Origin: JBBRHH01 sp963788015
GTDB lineage: Bacteria; Planctomycetota; Phycisphaerae; Tepidisphaerales; Tepidisphaeraceae
Direction of reading: 5' to 3'
Length of the DNA: 64,000 nucleotides
NCBI GenBank assembly: GCA_963788015.1
Contig: CAWBEY010000012.1
Span: forward strand, 620,001 to 684,000
Under the pieces are notes generated by a model, which saw nothing but the letters and a program-made list of their open reading frames with translations, was not told the DNA's origin and did not search any database. This document shows positions 54,958-62,674 of this stretch, in pieces. The stretch's first letter is position 1. Every line of letters begins with the position of its first letter. Position numbers and translations under genes: made by a program.

Positions 54958-56610
54958 TCAAACCCCCACCTTCTCGAGCACCGCTCCGCAGCGCCGCGTT
55001 CGCCTCCGCCGCCTCGGCATCGAGCGCCTCCAGTTCCTCCAGAATCTCCGCGATCGGCCGGTGCGTCTCGGCGTCGGCGACGTGGATGTAGCGCGACGGG
55101 GAGATGTTGTAATCCTCCTTGGCCACCTGCTCGCGCGTGACGATCTTGGCGAACTTCTCCTCTTCCTGCCACGCAACAAACGCCGTCGCGATCCGGTCGA
55201 TGCCGGCGGCGCGGGATGAAGTTCTTCGGGTCGCCCTTTTCCACAATCTGGCTGGCGTTGACGAGGAAGAGCTTGCCCTTACGGTCCTTGGGCTTGGCCT
55301 TGTTCAGGAACAGCAGGATGCCCGGGGCGTTGGTGTTGTAGAACAGGTTTTCGGGCAGGTAGATCACGCCCTCGATCAGGTCCTGCTCGACGAACCACTG
55401 GCGGACGGCCTTCTCCTTGTTCTTATTGGCGTTGCCGCTGCCGCGGGAGGCGGCGCCGGTGTCGAGGACGATCGCGGCCCGGCCGCTGGCGTTCAGCGAG
55501 GCGAGGATGTGCTGCGCCCAGCCCCAGTCGGCCGACTGCGCGCCGGGAAAGCCGGCCCCCTGCGGGAAGCGGCCCAGCTCGTCGGCGTCGTAATCCTCTT
55601 CCTTGAACCAGTCCTGGTTCCACATCGGATTGGAGACGACGCGGTCGAACGTCTGGAGCCGGTTGCCGGCGCGGAACTTCGGGTTCTTGAACGTGTCGCC
55701 GATCTCGATCGTCCCCTCCATGTCGTGGATGATCATGTTCATGTTCGCCATGGCCCAGGTGGTGGCGACGTACTCCTGGCCGTGCATCTTCAGCGGGGCG
55801 TACTTGCGTCTTGCTGCGCAGCTTCATCTTGTCGTCCAGCACGTGCTCGCAGGCGATGAGCAGCCCCGCCGAGCCGCAGCAGGGGTCGTAGACGCTCATG
55901 CCCGGATCGGGGTCCATGATCAGGGCCATGATCCGGGCGACTTCCGGCGGGGTGAAGAACTCGCCGGCGGACTGGCCGCTGCCCTCGGCGAACTTGCGGA
56001 TCAGGTACTCGTAGCTGCGGCCGATGATGTCGGCCTCGACGTCCTTCAGGCCCAGGCGCTTCTCGCTGACCCGCTCGATGAGGTTGGAGAGGCGGTCGTC
56101 GTCGATGTCGCGCTGGCCGTGGGTCGTGGCGTTGAAGTCCATCCGGTCGATGATGCCTTCGAGCGCCGGGTTGGCCTTGGCGATGTCGTGCAGGTGGGTC
56201 GTCAGGCTCTCGCCGATCTTGCCGGTGAGCTTGCGGATGACGGACCAGACGGGCTCGTCGGGGTCTGGGGGCTTGAGCGGCAGGTAGAAGCGGACGAGCT
56301 TGTGGTCCTTCTCGACGAGCTTGAACGCCTTCGCGCGCGAGCCGACCTCGTCGGCGATGCGGTTCAGCTCGTCGTCGAAGACGTCGCAGAGCCGCTTGGT
56401 GAAGATGAGCGGGAGGATGAAGTCCTTGAACTTCGGCGCTTCCTGCGCCCCGCGGATGCTGCACGCGGCATCCCAGATCCAGGATTCGAGCGACTTCTGT
56501 TTCGAGTACCGCTCACGAATGACAAAACGACTCCTAAATTCAACCGATGACGCCCGAATCTGGCACGACTCGCAATTCGTGTTGCCCAATGCGAGCCGCT
56601 GGAAAACCAC
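54958..56610 (-). CDS. hsdM: Type I restriction-modification DNA methyltransferase (HsdM), frameshifted
   Basis: The N-terminal helical domain is 'KSLESWIWDAACSIRGAQEA', 'KFKDFILPLIFTKRLCDVFD' and 'GRSYEYLIRKFAEGSGQSAG'. The catalytic domain has 'EFFTPPEVARIMALIMDPDP', motif I 'VYDPCCGSAGLLIACEHVLD' and motif IV 'DRVVSNPMWNQDWF' (NPPW-type, here NPMW). Frame breaks occur near 55800, near 55215 and near 54990. The C-terminus ends 'AEILEELEALDAEAAEANAA' then 'LRAVLEKVGV'. ATG at 56610 is the first start; the true one may be slightly inside, near 'RERYSKQKSLES'. It methylates adenine in the HsdS target and forms M2S. Confidence 0.88.
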
Positions 56611-56969
56611 ACCCGTTCAACGCCCGGGATACACCCAATTGGATATCCGTCCGTATCTTCTGTCAATCAATCGGTCCGGTCGTTCCCGTGGCAGACTGGG
56701 CACGATTGATTAAGGAGGTAAAATCAATAGCTGCGTATATAGGGCCGCCCGGTTAACTCCAAACGTCCACCCAGCCACAACTCAAATCCCGCCGACAAGG
56801 CGACCCAATCTCAACACCCCCATCCACCCGCCAATGCACCATCCCTCCCTCCACCCAGCCCCAGCACCTGGAAAAACCATACAGCCGCATCGCCCTTGCA
56901 AATGCATCACCCATTCCCCCACCCGACCAACCCCCACCAACCCAGCCAACACCCCAGCCCCCAAAATCC

Positions 56970-57045
56970 CTAACACCTAACCCCTAGCACCTAACCCCTA
57001 GCACCTAACCCCTAGCACCTAGCACCTAGCACCTAGCACCTAATC
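56970..57045. repeat. Heptanucleotide tandem array (CTAACCC/CTAGCAC)
   Basis: About eleven 7-mers: alternating CTAGCAC and CTAACCC units, then CTAGCAC repeated. It lies in a 1.1-kb stretch (56611-57764) upstream of hsdM with no gene I can support. Confidence 0.9.
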
Positions 57046-57346
57046 CCCTTGGCCTCCCCCGAGCTTGTCGAAGTGGCGCGAGACAATCTAATTCCCCAAA
57101 AAATCCCTTGACAACCCGGCCAAGACAGTTAGGCTAATGTTCGAGTATACAACATCCTCCCCCACCGGCCAAAACGCAAGGCAAGACCATGCGTCCCACC
57201 ACAACCAATCCCGCACGCACTCAAAGTTCGCCGTTCAACATTGGAACTTCAACGGCCAAATTCGCCCTCCCCAATTCCGCATTCTGCACTCTGAAATCTG
57301 CATTCCCTCAGCACTCAACCCTCACCACGCAGCACTTTTCGCCCGC

Positions 57347-57456
57347 GTCGTTTGGTGGTCGGTTAGTAGTCGATTGGTGGTCGGTCACGTGTCGGTTGGT
57401 GGTCGATTGGTGGTCGGTTACTGGTCGGTTGGTGGTCGGTTTGTAGTCGGTTTTTT
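57347..57456. repeat. Minisatellite, ten 11-bp units (consensus GTCGGTTGGTG), second copy
   Basis: Ten 11-mers each beginning GTCG, preceded by CCCGC and followed by a T run, the same size and borders as the array at 9645-9754. Individual units differ in order, so it is not a recent perfect duplication. Confidence 0.9.
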
Positions 57457-57764
57457 TCGCAACCCGCGTCATGGTTCTGCTCGATTCATCCGAACAACCT
57501 TCTAACACAACACTTACGAAAGCCCGCAATCAGCAGGAACCCCACAACCAAGCTCAAAACGGCCGCGTTCACCATGCAAAACATCCTCACCCCCACCCAC
57601 CCATTCCTCCTCCCACGCCGCCGGTCTGGCGCCATGACGGGAAAACGTAGTTGGCGCAAGTTCGTCTGAGTGATGTGCCGCAGGCCGACCGCGTCGCCAT
57701 ACAGCCACGGCCTCCACAGGCAGTCCGTGCGTCGTCAGGCCACCGCGGATAAAGGATATCTCAC

Positions 57765-58187
57765 ATGACAACCCCAAAAAACATCGACGTCCTGTTCGTC
57801 GCAGGCTTCGGCCCAATCGTTCGCGACCCCGCCCAAAGCCGCAAGTTTTACTCCCAGACTCTGGGCCTCCCGTTCAAAGAAGACTCGAGCGGCTACCTCC
57901 ACACGGCCGACCTGCAAGGCGTAAACCATTTCGCCCTCTGGCCATTGCCCCAGGCCGCCGAGTCCTGCTTCGGCACCCAACTCTGGCCCGCTAATCTCCC
58001 CATCCCCCAGGCGTGGATCGAATTTGACGTAGCAGATATCGAGAAAGCAACGGCCGAGCTAAAGTCACAGGGCTACCAGCTCCTGGTTGCAACACGCACC
58101 GAACCCTGGGGCCAAATCGTCACCCGCCTGCTCGGACCAGAAGGTCTGCTCGTAGGCATCACCCACACGCCCTCGATGCGCAAGTGA
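57765..58187 (+). CDS. VOC-family (glyoxalase-like) protein
   Basis: 140 residues. AAGGATA lies about 8 bases before the ATG. 'IDVLFVAGFGPIVRDPAQSR', 'KFYSQTLGLPFKEDSSGYLH' and 'QAWIEFDVADIEKATAELKS' plus 'TRLLGPEGLLVGITHTP' form the paired VOC units. The usual His-Glu metal pair is not obvious (the final motif is GPEGLLVG), so ligand binding without catalysis is possible. Cytoplasmic; no operon partner within 150 bases. Confidence 0.75.
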   Translation: MTTPKNIDVLFVAGFGPIVRDPAQSRKFYSQTLGLPFKEDSSGYLHTADLQGVNHFALWPLPQAAESCFGTQLWPANLPIPQAWIEFDVADIEKATAELKSQGYQLLVATRTEPWGQIVTRLLGPEGLLVGITHTPSMRK

Positions 58188-58215
58188 TCCCTCGCCTAGT
58201 TGTCACAACAATAGA

Positions 58216-58240
58216 GATCCCGCGTCAGCGGGAGGTGGAA
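58216..58240. repeat. Short hairpin repeat GATCCCGC..GCGGGAGG
   Basis: GATCCCGCGTCAGCGGGAGG then TGGAA: a CCCGC/GCGGG stem with a 4-base loop. The same 25 bases, with one change, recur at 62306-62330. Confidence 0.75.
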
Positions 58241-58243
58241 CCA

Positions 58244-58271
58244 CCCTTCACCCTTCACCCTTCACCCTTCC
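58244..58271. repeat. Heptanucleotide tandem array (CCCTTCA)
   Basis: Three CCCTTCA units and one CCCTTCC, followed by CTACTGA twice; it sits directly after a hairpin repeat and before the GNAT gene. Confidence 0.85.
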
Positions 58272-58348
58272 GCCTACTGACTACTGACTACCAATGGACT
58301 CTCCCCCCCACCCCGATATAATCCCGCCAACACAGGAGATTCGCCCAC

Positions 58349-58798
58349 GTGGCCCAAGCCGACATCATCATCGCCGACGACAAGCTCCTCCCCGATGCCG
58401 TTGAACTCTACAACAGCATGTTCCGCCCCAAACGCGAAGTCGATTACTTCAAACGCCGCTTCATGGGCCGCTACAACATCCTCACCCTTCTGGCCCGCAT
58501 GGACGAACGCCCCGTCGGCTTCTGGGTCGGCTTCGAGCTCAAGCCCGGCATGTTCTACCACTGGCTCGGCGGCGTCCGCGCCGATCTCCGCCGCCACGGC
58601 GTCGGCCGCCAACTCCAGGAAGCCCAGCAAGCCTGGGCCAAAGATCACGGCTACGAATACATCCGCTGCGAGTGCATGAACCACCAGCGCGAGTTCATCC
58701 ATTTCGGCGTCGCGCTCGGCTACGACATCGTCGGCATCCGCTGGGATTCCACCCACGCCGACAATCTCATCGTCTTTGAAAAAAATCTGGCCGAATAA
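58349..58798 (+). CDS. GNAT N-acetyltransferase
   Basis: 149 residues from a GTG start (58349) with AGGAG 12 bases upstream. 'RYNILTLLARMDERPVGFWV' leads to strand 4, and 'VRADLRRHGVGRQLQEAQQA' carries the acetyl-CoA pyrophosphate loop (R-x-x-G-V-G-R variant of Q/RxxGxG/A). 'YIRCECMNHQREFIHFGVAL' and 'GYDIVGIRWDSTHADNLIVF' match strand 5/helix 4 and the C-terminal strand. The substrate is unknown; the small size fits amine or protein N-acetylation. Confidence 0.85.
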   Translation: MAQADIIIADDKLLPDAVELYNSMFRPKREVDYFKRRFMGRYNILTLLARMDERPVGFWVGFELKPGMFYHWLGGVRADLRRHGVGRQLQEAQQAWAKDHGYEYIRCECMNHQREFIHFGVALGYDIVGIRWDSTHADNLIVFEKNLAE

Positions 58799-58810
58799 CT
58801 GAGCCAACGC

Positions 58811-59035
58811 TCACTCCCCGTCTTCCCCCGCCTCACGCACGCTCACGCTCGCCCCCACCGACGCCCTCCCCTGCCCCGCCTCCAGCGCCCGTCGCGACAA
58901 CTGCGGATTCAACGCCGGCCAGGCCGTTCGCGACGCCTCGGCCATATTCCCCGATATAAGCACCAGCGCCCACAGCCCCGCCACAATCCCTCCCGCAACC
59001 ACCACAAAACGCAACCGCGCGATACACTCTCGCAT
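58811..59035 (-). CDS. Small single-pass membrane protein
   Basis: 74 residues from an ATG at 59035 preceded by AAAGGTGG. One helix (FVVVAGGIVAGLWALVLISG) and a polar, charged C-terminus. Convergent with the GNAT gene (13 bases between stops) and divergent from folP. I do not recognise the family. Confidence 0.45.
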   Translation of the reverse strand: MRECIARLRFVVVAGGIVAGLWALVLISGNMAEASRTAWPALNPQLSRRALEAGQGRASVGASVSVREAGEDGE

Positions 59036-59132
59036 CGTCACAACCACCTTTCGATGATCCTCTTCAACAGTTCATCATACGATAATATCGCCTTCATCGG
59101 ATACTAACATCCGTCTTCACGGAGATTAATAA

Positions 59133-60005
59133 TTGCCCGCCCCCGATCCTCACCATCCCTGGCAGCAATGGCTGACCGACCCCAATCGCCGCCCCCTGGT
59201 CATGGGCATCGTCAACGTCACCCCCGACAGCTTCAGCGACGCCGGCCATTCCCTCGACCCCTCCGCCGCCTTCGATCATGCCCAATCCCTTATCGCCGAC
59301 GGCGCCGACATCATCGACATCGGCGCTGAATCCACCCGCCCCGGCTCCCATCCCGTCCACCCGGACGAACAGCTCCGCCGCGTCCTCCCCCTCCTTCAGC
59401 GCTGCCACAATCTCCCGGCCATCCTCTCCATCGACACCACCCGCGCCCCCGTCGCCCGCGCTGCCCTCGACGCCGGCTTCCACATCGTCAACGACATCTC
59501 CGCCGCCCGCGATGATCCCCAAATGCTCCCCCTTGTCGCCTCCACCGGTTCATCCATCATCCTCATGCACATGCTCGGCACGCCCGCCACCATGCAGCAA
59601 TCCCCCACCTACAACGACGTCGTCCACGAGGTCGCGACCTTCCTCAATGGCCGCCGCGCCGCCGCCCTTAACGCCGGCATCGCCCCCCATAACATCCTCT
59701 TCGATCCCGGCATCGGCTTTGGAAAAACCGCCAACCACAATCTCCAACTCCTCAACCGCCTCCCCGAGTTGGGATCGCTCGGCCAGCCGCTGGTTATTGG
59801 CACCAGCCGCAAAGGCTTCATCGCCAACATCACCGGCGAAACCGATCCCGCCCAACGCCTCTTCGGCACCGCCGCCACAATCGCCTGGTCGATTGCCAAC
59901 AGGGCTCAGGTCGTTCGTGTCCACGACGTTGCGGAAATGTCGCGCGTGGTACGGATGATCCACGCGATTTTATTACAACATACGCCGGAAAAATCTAAGG
60001 TTTGA
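59133..60005 (+). CDS. folP: Dihydropteroate synthase
   Basis: 290 residues from a TTG start at 59133 with GGAG about 8 bases upstream. 'PLVMGIVNVTPDSFSDAGHS' is the first DHPS signature, 'ADIIDIGAESTRPGSHPVHP' the second. 'AILSIDTTRAPVARAALDAG', 'FHIVNDISAARDDPQMLPLV', 'ILFDPGIGFGKTANHNLQLL' and 'LVIGTSRKGFIANITGE' keep the pterin- and pABA-binding residues. It condenses pABA with dihydropterin pyrophosphate in folate synthesis. Followed by cdaA and ybbR, a conserved arrangement (folP-cdaA-cdaR), with a 106-base gap to cdaA. Confidence 0.93.
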   Translation: MPAPDPHHPWQQWLTDPNRRPLVMGIVNVTPDSFSDAGHSLDPSAAFDHAQSLIADGADIIDIGAESTRPGSHPVHPDEQLRRVLPLLQRCHNLPAILSIDTTRAPVARAALDAGFHIVNDISAARDDPQMLPLVASTGSSIILMHMLGTPATMQQSPTYNDVVHEVATFLNGRRAAALNAGIAPHNILFDPGIGFGKTANHNLQLLNRLPELGSLGQPLVIGTSRKGFIANITGETDPAQRLFGTAATIAWSIANRAQVVRVHDVAEMSRVVRMIHAILLQHTPEKSKV

Positions 60006-60111
60006 TGGCCGATTGACCGCTACGGTGTGTATAGTGTTGTGCGAATCGGCCGGGCTGCCATCCTGAGTTCGTGAAGCGCCTGCCAATCAACCGCGTACGC
60101 CGTTTGGGGCC

Positions 60112-60954
60112 ATGAATACAGACCTGATCAACCTCCTCAACTTCTTCCAGGCCATTCGCATCCATGGCGTGTGGACGGTCACCTTCGAGCTCCTCCTCAT
60201 CGGCCTCTTCGTCTACGCCGTCGTCCGCTTCCTCCGCGGCACCCGCGGCGCCCGCATGCTCAAGGGCATTGGCTTTGTCCTCCTGGTCCTCTATCTGCTC
60301 GTCACCCTCGTCGCCAAGGAATACAACCTCCAGCGCATCGAGTTCCTCTACGGCAAGCTCCTCTTTTTCGCCTCCTTCGCCACCATCGTCGTCTTCCAGC
60401 CCGAAATCCGCCGCGCCCTCATGCGCCTGGGCGAAACCCGACTCTTCCGCAACTGGTCCCAGGAAGTCTCCGACGATGTCGACGTCCTGGTCGAATGCGC
60501 CACCTTCTGCTCCAAAATGAAAATCGGCGCACTCGTCGCCATCGAGCGTGAAACCGGCCTCGGCGGCATCGCCGAAAGCGGCACCCGCCTCGACGCAGAG
60601 CTCTCCGCCCCCCTCCTCAACACCATCTTCTTCCCCAACACCCCCCTCCACGATCTGGGCGTCATCGTCAGCGCCGGCCGAATCGCCTACGCCGGCGTCC
60701 AGTTCCCCCTCGCCGAGTCCGGCGACCTCGAACGCGAGCTCGGCAGCCGCCACCGCGCCGGCGTCGGCATGAGCCAGGAAACCGACGCCGTCGTCCTCAT
60801 CGTCTCCGAAGAAACCGGCGACATCAGCATCGCCGAACGCGGCCACCTCTACCGCAAGCTCAACCTCGACCAACTCCGCCGCACCCTCCACGACCTCCTC
60901 GGCCGAGGCGCCACCACCGTCGTCACCGACGACGAAAAAAAAGTAGCCGCCTGA
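60112..60954 (+). CDS. cdaA: Diadenylate cyclase, CdaA type, with altered DGA motif
   Basis: 280 residues. Three N-terminal membrane helices ('TVTFELLLIGLFVYAVVRFL', 'MLKGIGFVLLVLYLLVTLVA', 'GKLLFFASFATIVVF') are followed by the DAC domain: 'EIRRALMRLGETRLF', 'GALVAIERETGLGGIAESGT', 'LLNTIFFPNTPLHDLGVIVS' and 'GSRHRAGVGMSQETDAVVLI'. The RHR motif is intact, but the usual DGA in 'LHDGAVI' reads DLG here. It makes c-di-AMP from two ATP at the membrane, controlled by the CdaR partner encoded 1 base downstream. The DLG change may reduce activity. Confidence 0.9.
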   Translation: MNTDLINLLNFFQAIRIHGVWTVTFELLLIGLFVYAVVRFLRGTRGARMLKGIGFVLLVLYLLVTLVAKEYNLQRIEFLYGKLLFFASFATIVVFQPEIRRALMRLGETRLFRNWSQEVSDDVDVLVECATFCSKMKIGALVAIERETGLGGIAESGTRLDAELSAPLLNTIFFPNTPLHDLGVIVSAGRIAYAGVQFPLAESGDLERELGSRHRAGVGMSQETDAVVLIVSEETGDISIAERGHLYRKLNLDQLRRTLHDLLGRGATTVVTDDEKKVAA

Positions 60955-60955
60955 T

Positions 60956-62167
60956 ATGCCCAACCTCAAAAACCATCCTCAACCCGATTCCTCCGCCGGC
61001 CTGAGCCCCATCGGCCGCCTCACCGCCACCTCCTCGCCCCAAATCGGCCTCCGTCACCGCTCCCCCGCCTACAAGCTCTGGCAGCAGCGCATCCTCCACG
61101 GCATCAAGACCTTCGCCTGGGTCGCCCCTCTCACCATCCTCATCTGGGTCTACGCCGAACGCGAACAGCTCGTCCCCAAGTCCGACGTCACCGTCCCCAT
61201 CGAAATCACCACCGACGCCCCCGACCGCGTCATCACCGTCGTCCCGCCCCAGGACAAAAACATCGTCGTCGCTCTCTCGGGCCCCCAAAGCGGCGTCGAC
61301 CGCGTCGTCTCCTACTGCCGCACCGAGGCCAGCCAAAAACCGCTCCGCATCTTCGTCCCCCGCGACGAACTCCCCCTCAACAACCCCCGCGTCAGCATCC
61401 CCATCACCGACCGCCTGGCCAACGACGATCTCTTCCGCCACAACGCCGTCACCGTCACCAAGTGCTTCCCCACCTATTTCATGGTTTCCGTCGAAAAGCT
61501 CATCAAAGTCCGCCTCCCCGTCGAGCTCCCCCCCGACACCCACCAGACCGCAGGCTTCAAAATCTCCGGCGAACAAGGCCGTCCCCTCGAAGTCGATGTC
61601 TCCGGCCCCGAATCCATCCTCACCGACACCCCCGCAAAACCCCGCCTCAAAATCTACGCCGAGCTTGACGGCTTCAAAAGCCGCAAAGGCCATTTCGAGG
61701 CCGATGTCCCCCTCAAGCTCAGCGCCCCTGCCGATCACGTTACCTTCCCCCCCACCATCAAAGGCTTCGTCGACGCCACCGAAACCCAAACCTACGAGCT
61801 GGGTTCCATCCCCGTCTACATCCTCGCCGCCCGCCCCGTCCTCGAGCAATACCGCATCGAATGCACGCCGGCCGTCCAAAACGTCTCCGTCGCCGGCCCC
61901 CCCCAATCCATCGACCTACTCAAACCCAAAGCCGATTCGGCCGCTCCCCCCACCTCCACCGCCTCTACCTCGATTGACACAACCGAGCCCTTCATCGCCT
62001 ACGCCGTCCTCCGAATCAACAACACCGACCTGCGCGGCGACGATCAACAAAAAGTCCGCATCCTCACCCCCGAAGACTACCACCTCCCGAAAGACGTCGT
62101 CCTCACCGGCGAACCCAAAGAAATCCGCTTCCGCCTGATCCCCCGCCCCCACGACGCCGAACCCTGA
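60956..62167 (+). CDS. cdaR: YbbR-like protein (CdaR), c-di-AMP synthase regulator
   Basis: 403 residues starting 1 base after the cdaA stop (TGATATG). A cytoplasmic N-terminus, one membrane helix ('FAWVAPLTILIWVYAEREQL') and two or more YbbR repeats: 'RVITVVPPQDKNIVVALSGP', 'VDRVVSYCRTEASQKPLRIF', 'VRLPVELPPDTHQTAGFKIS' and 'EVDVSGPESILTDTPAKPRL'. The C-terminal Ser/Thr/Ala linker (APPTSTASTSIDTTE) is followed by another strand pair. In Firmicutes, CdaR binds and regulates CdaA, and the cluster goes on with glmM; glmM is not found here. Confidence 0.85.
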   Translation: MPNLKNHPQPDSSAGLSPIGRLTATSSPQIGLRHRSPAYKLWQQRILHGIKTFAWVAPLTILIWVYAEREQLVPKSDVTVPIEITTDAPDRVITVVPPQDKNIVVALSGPQSGVDRVVSYCRTEASQKPLRIFVPRDELPLNNPRVSIPITDRLANDDLFRHNAVTVTKCFPTYFMVSVEKLIKVRLPVELPPDTHQTAGFKISGEQGRPLEVDVSGPESILTDTPAKPRLKIYAELDGFKSRKGHFEADVPLKLSAPADHVTFPPTIKGFVDATETQTYELGSIPVYILAARPVLEQYRIECTPAVQNVSVAGPPQSIDLLKPKADSAAPPTSTASTSIDTTEPFIAYAVLRINNTDLRGDDQQKVRILTPEDYHLPKDVVLTGEPKEIRFRLIPRPHDAEP

Positions 62168-62229
62168 TCAAACGCCAAATTAACGTAGTATCCCTTCGAT
62201 CGTAATTTGGTGAGTCGAGACCTTGTAGG

Positions 62230-62470
62230 GCCCGGCTCGCGGGACCTCTACCGTCTGCGGCAATGCTTGCACCCCCTCTTTCCCCCTCTCCCGGTACGCC
62301 ACTGGGATCCCGCCTCAGCGGGAGGTGGAAGGGTCGGGGTGAGGGCTCTCTGCTATCCCCAACAGCTCCAGCTCGTTCCTCATCTACGCGTATCAGCCGT
62401 CGTAGGTGTCCGGCTCGCCGCACCTCCATCGCCTGCGGCAGTGCACAAAATTTAATTAACGTAGATGAGG
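62230..62470. repeat. Composite intergenic repeat block downstream of cdaR
   Basis: Direct repeat CCGGCTCGC...CTGCGGCA.TGC at 62230-62266 and 62409-62444; an 11-bp perfect inverted repeat (CCTCATCTACG/CGTAGATGAGG) at 62378-62388 and 62460-62470 encloses the second copy. A palindrome copy of the carB type (62272-62346) is itself interrupted by a GATCCCGCC..GCGGGAGG hairpin. No gene is supported in 62168-62674. Confidence 0.7.
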
Positions 62471-62476
62471 TAGTAG

Positions 62477-62493
62477 GGCGTGCATCTCACGCC
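62477..62493. other. Hairpin GGCGTG-CATCT-CACGCC
   Basis: A 6-bp stem with a 5-base loop directly after the 11-bp inverted repeat; no T-tract follows. Confidence 0.4.
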
Positions 62494-62674
62494 ATCAATC
62501 CCCCATGCGAAACACATCACCCCGCAACTCGAAATAACACCACCCAACCCAACGCCACTACCAAGCCCCAAAACCAAACGTCGGAGCGTCCGCCTCGCCA
62601 GACCGTCTTCGCCCCAATCACCACCTTCCCCCAAACCTTCCCTCCCGCCCGCTTTCGACTACCTTACCCCCTCC

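Noticed and set aside
57308..57529. Minus-strand frame with TTNRPVTDHQSTTNR repeats
   Set aside because: It is the translation of the 11-bp minisatellite; the period is not a multiple of three, and no start or flanking conservation supports a protein.
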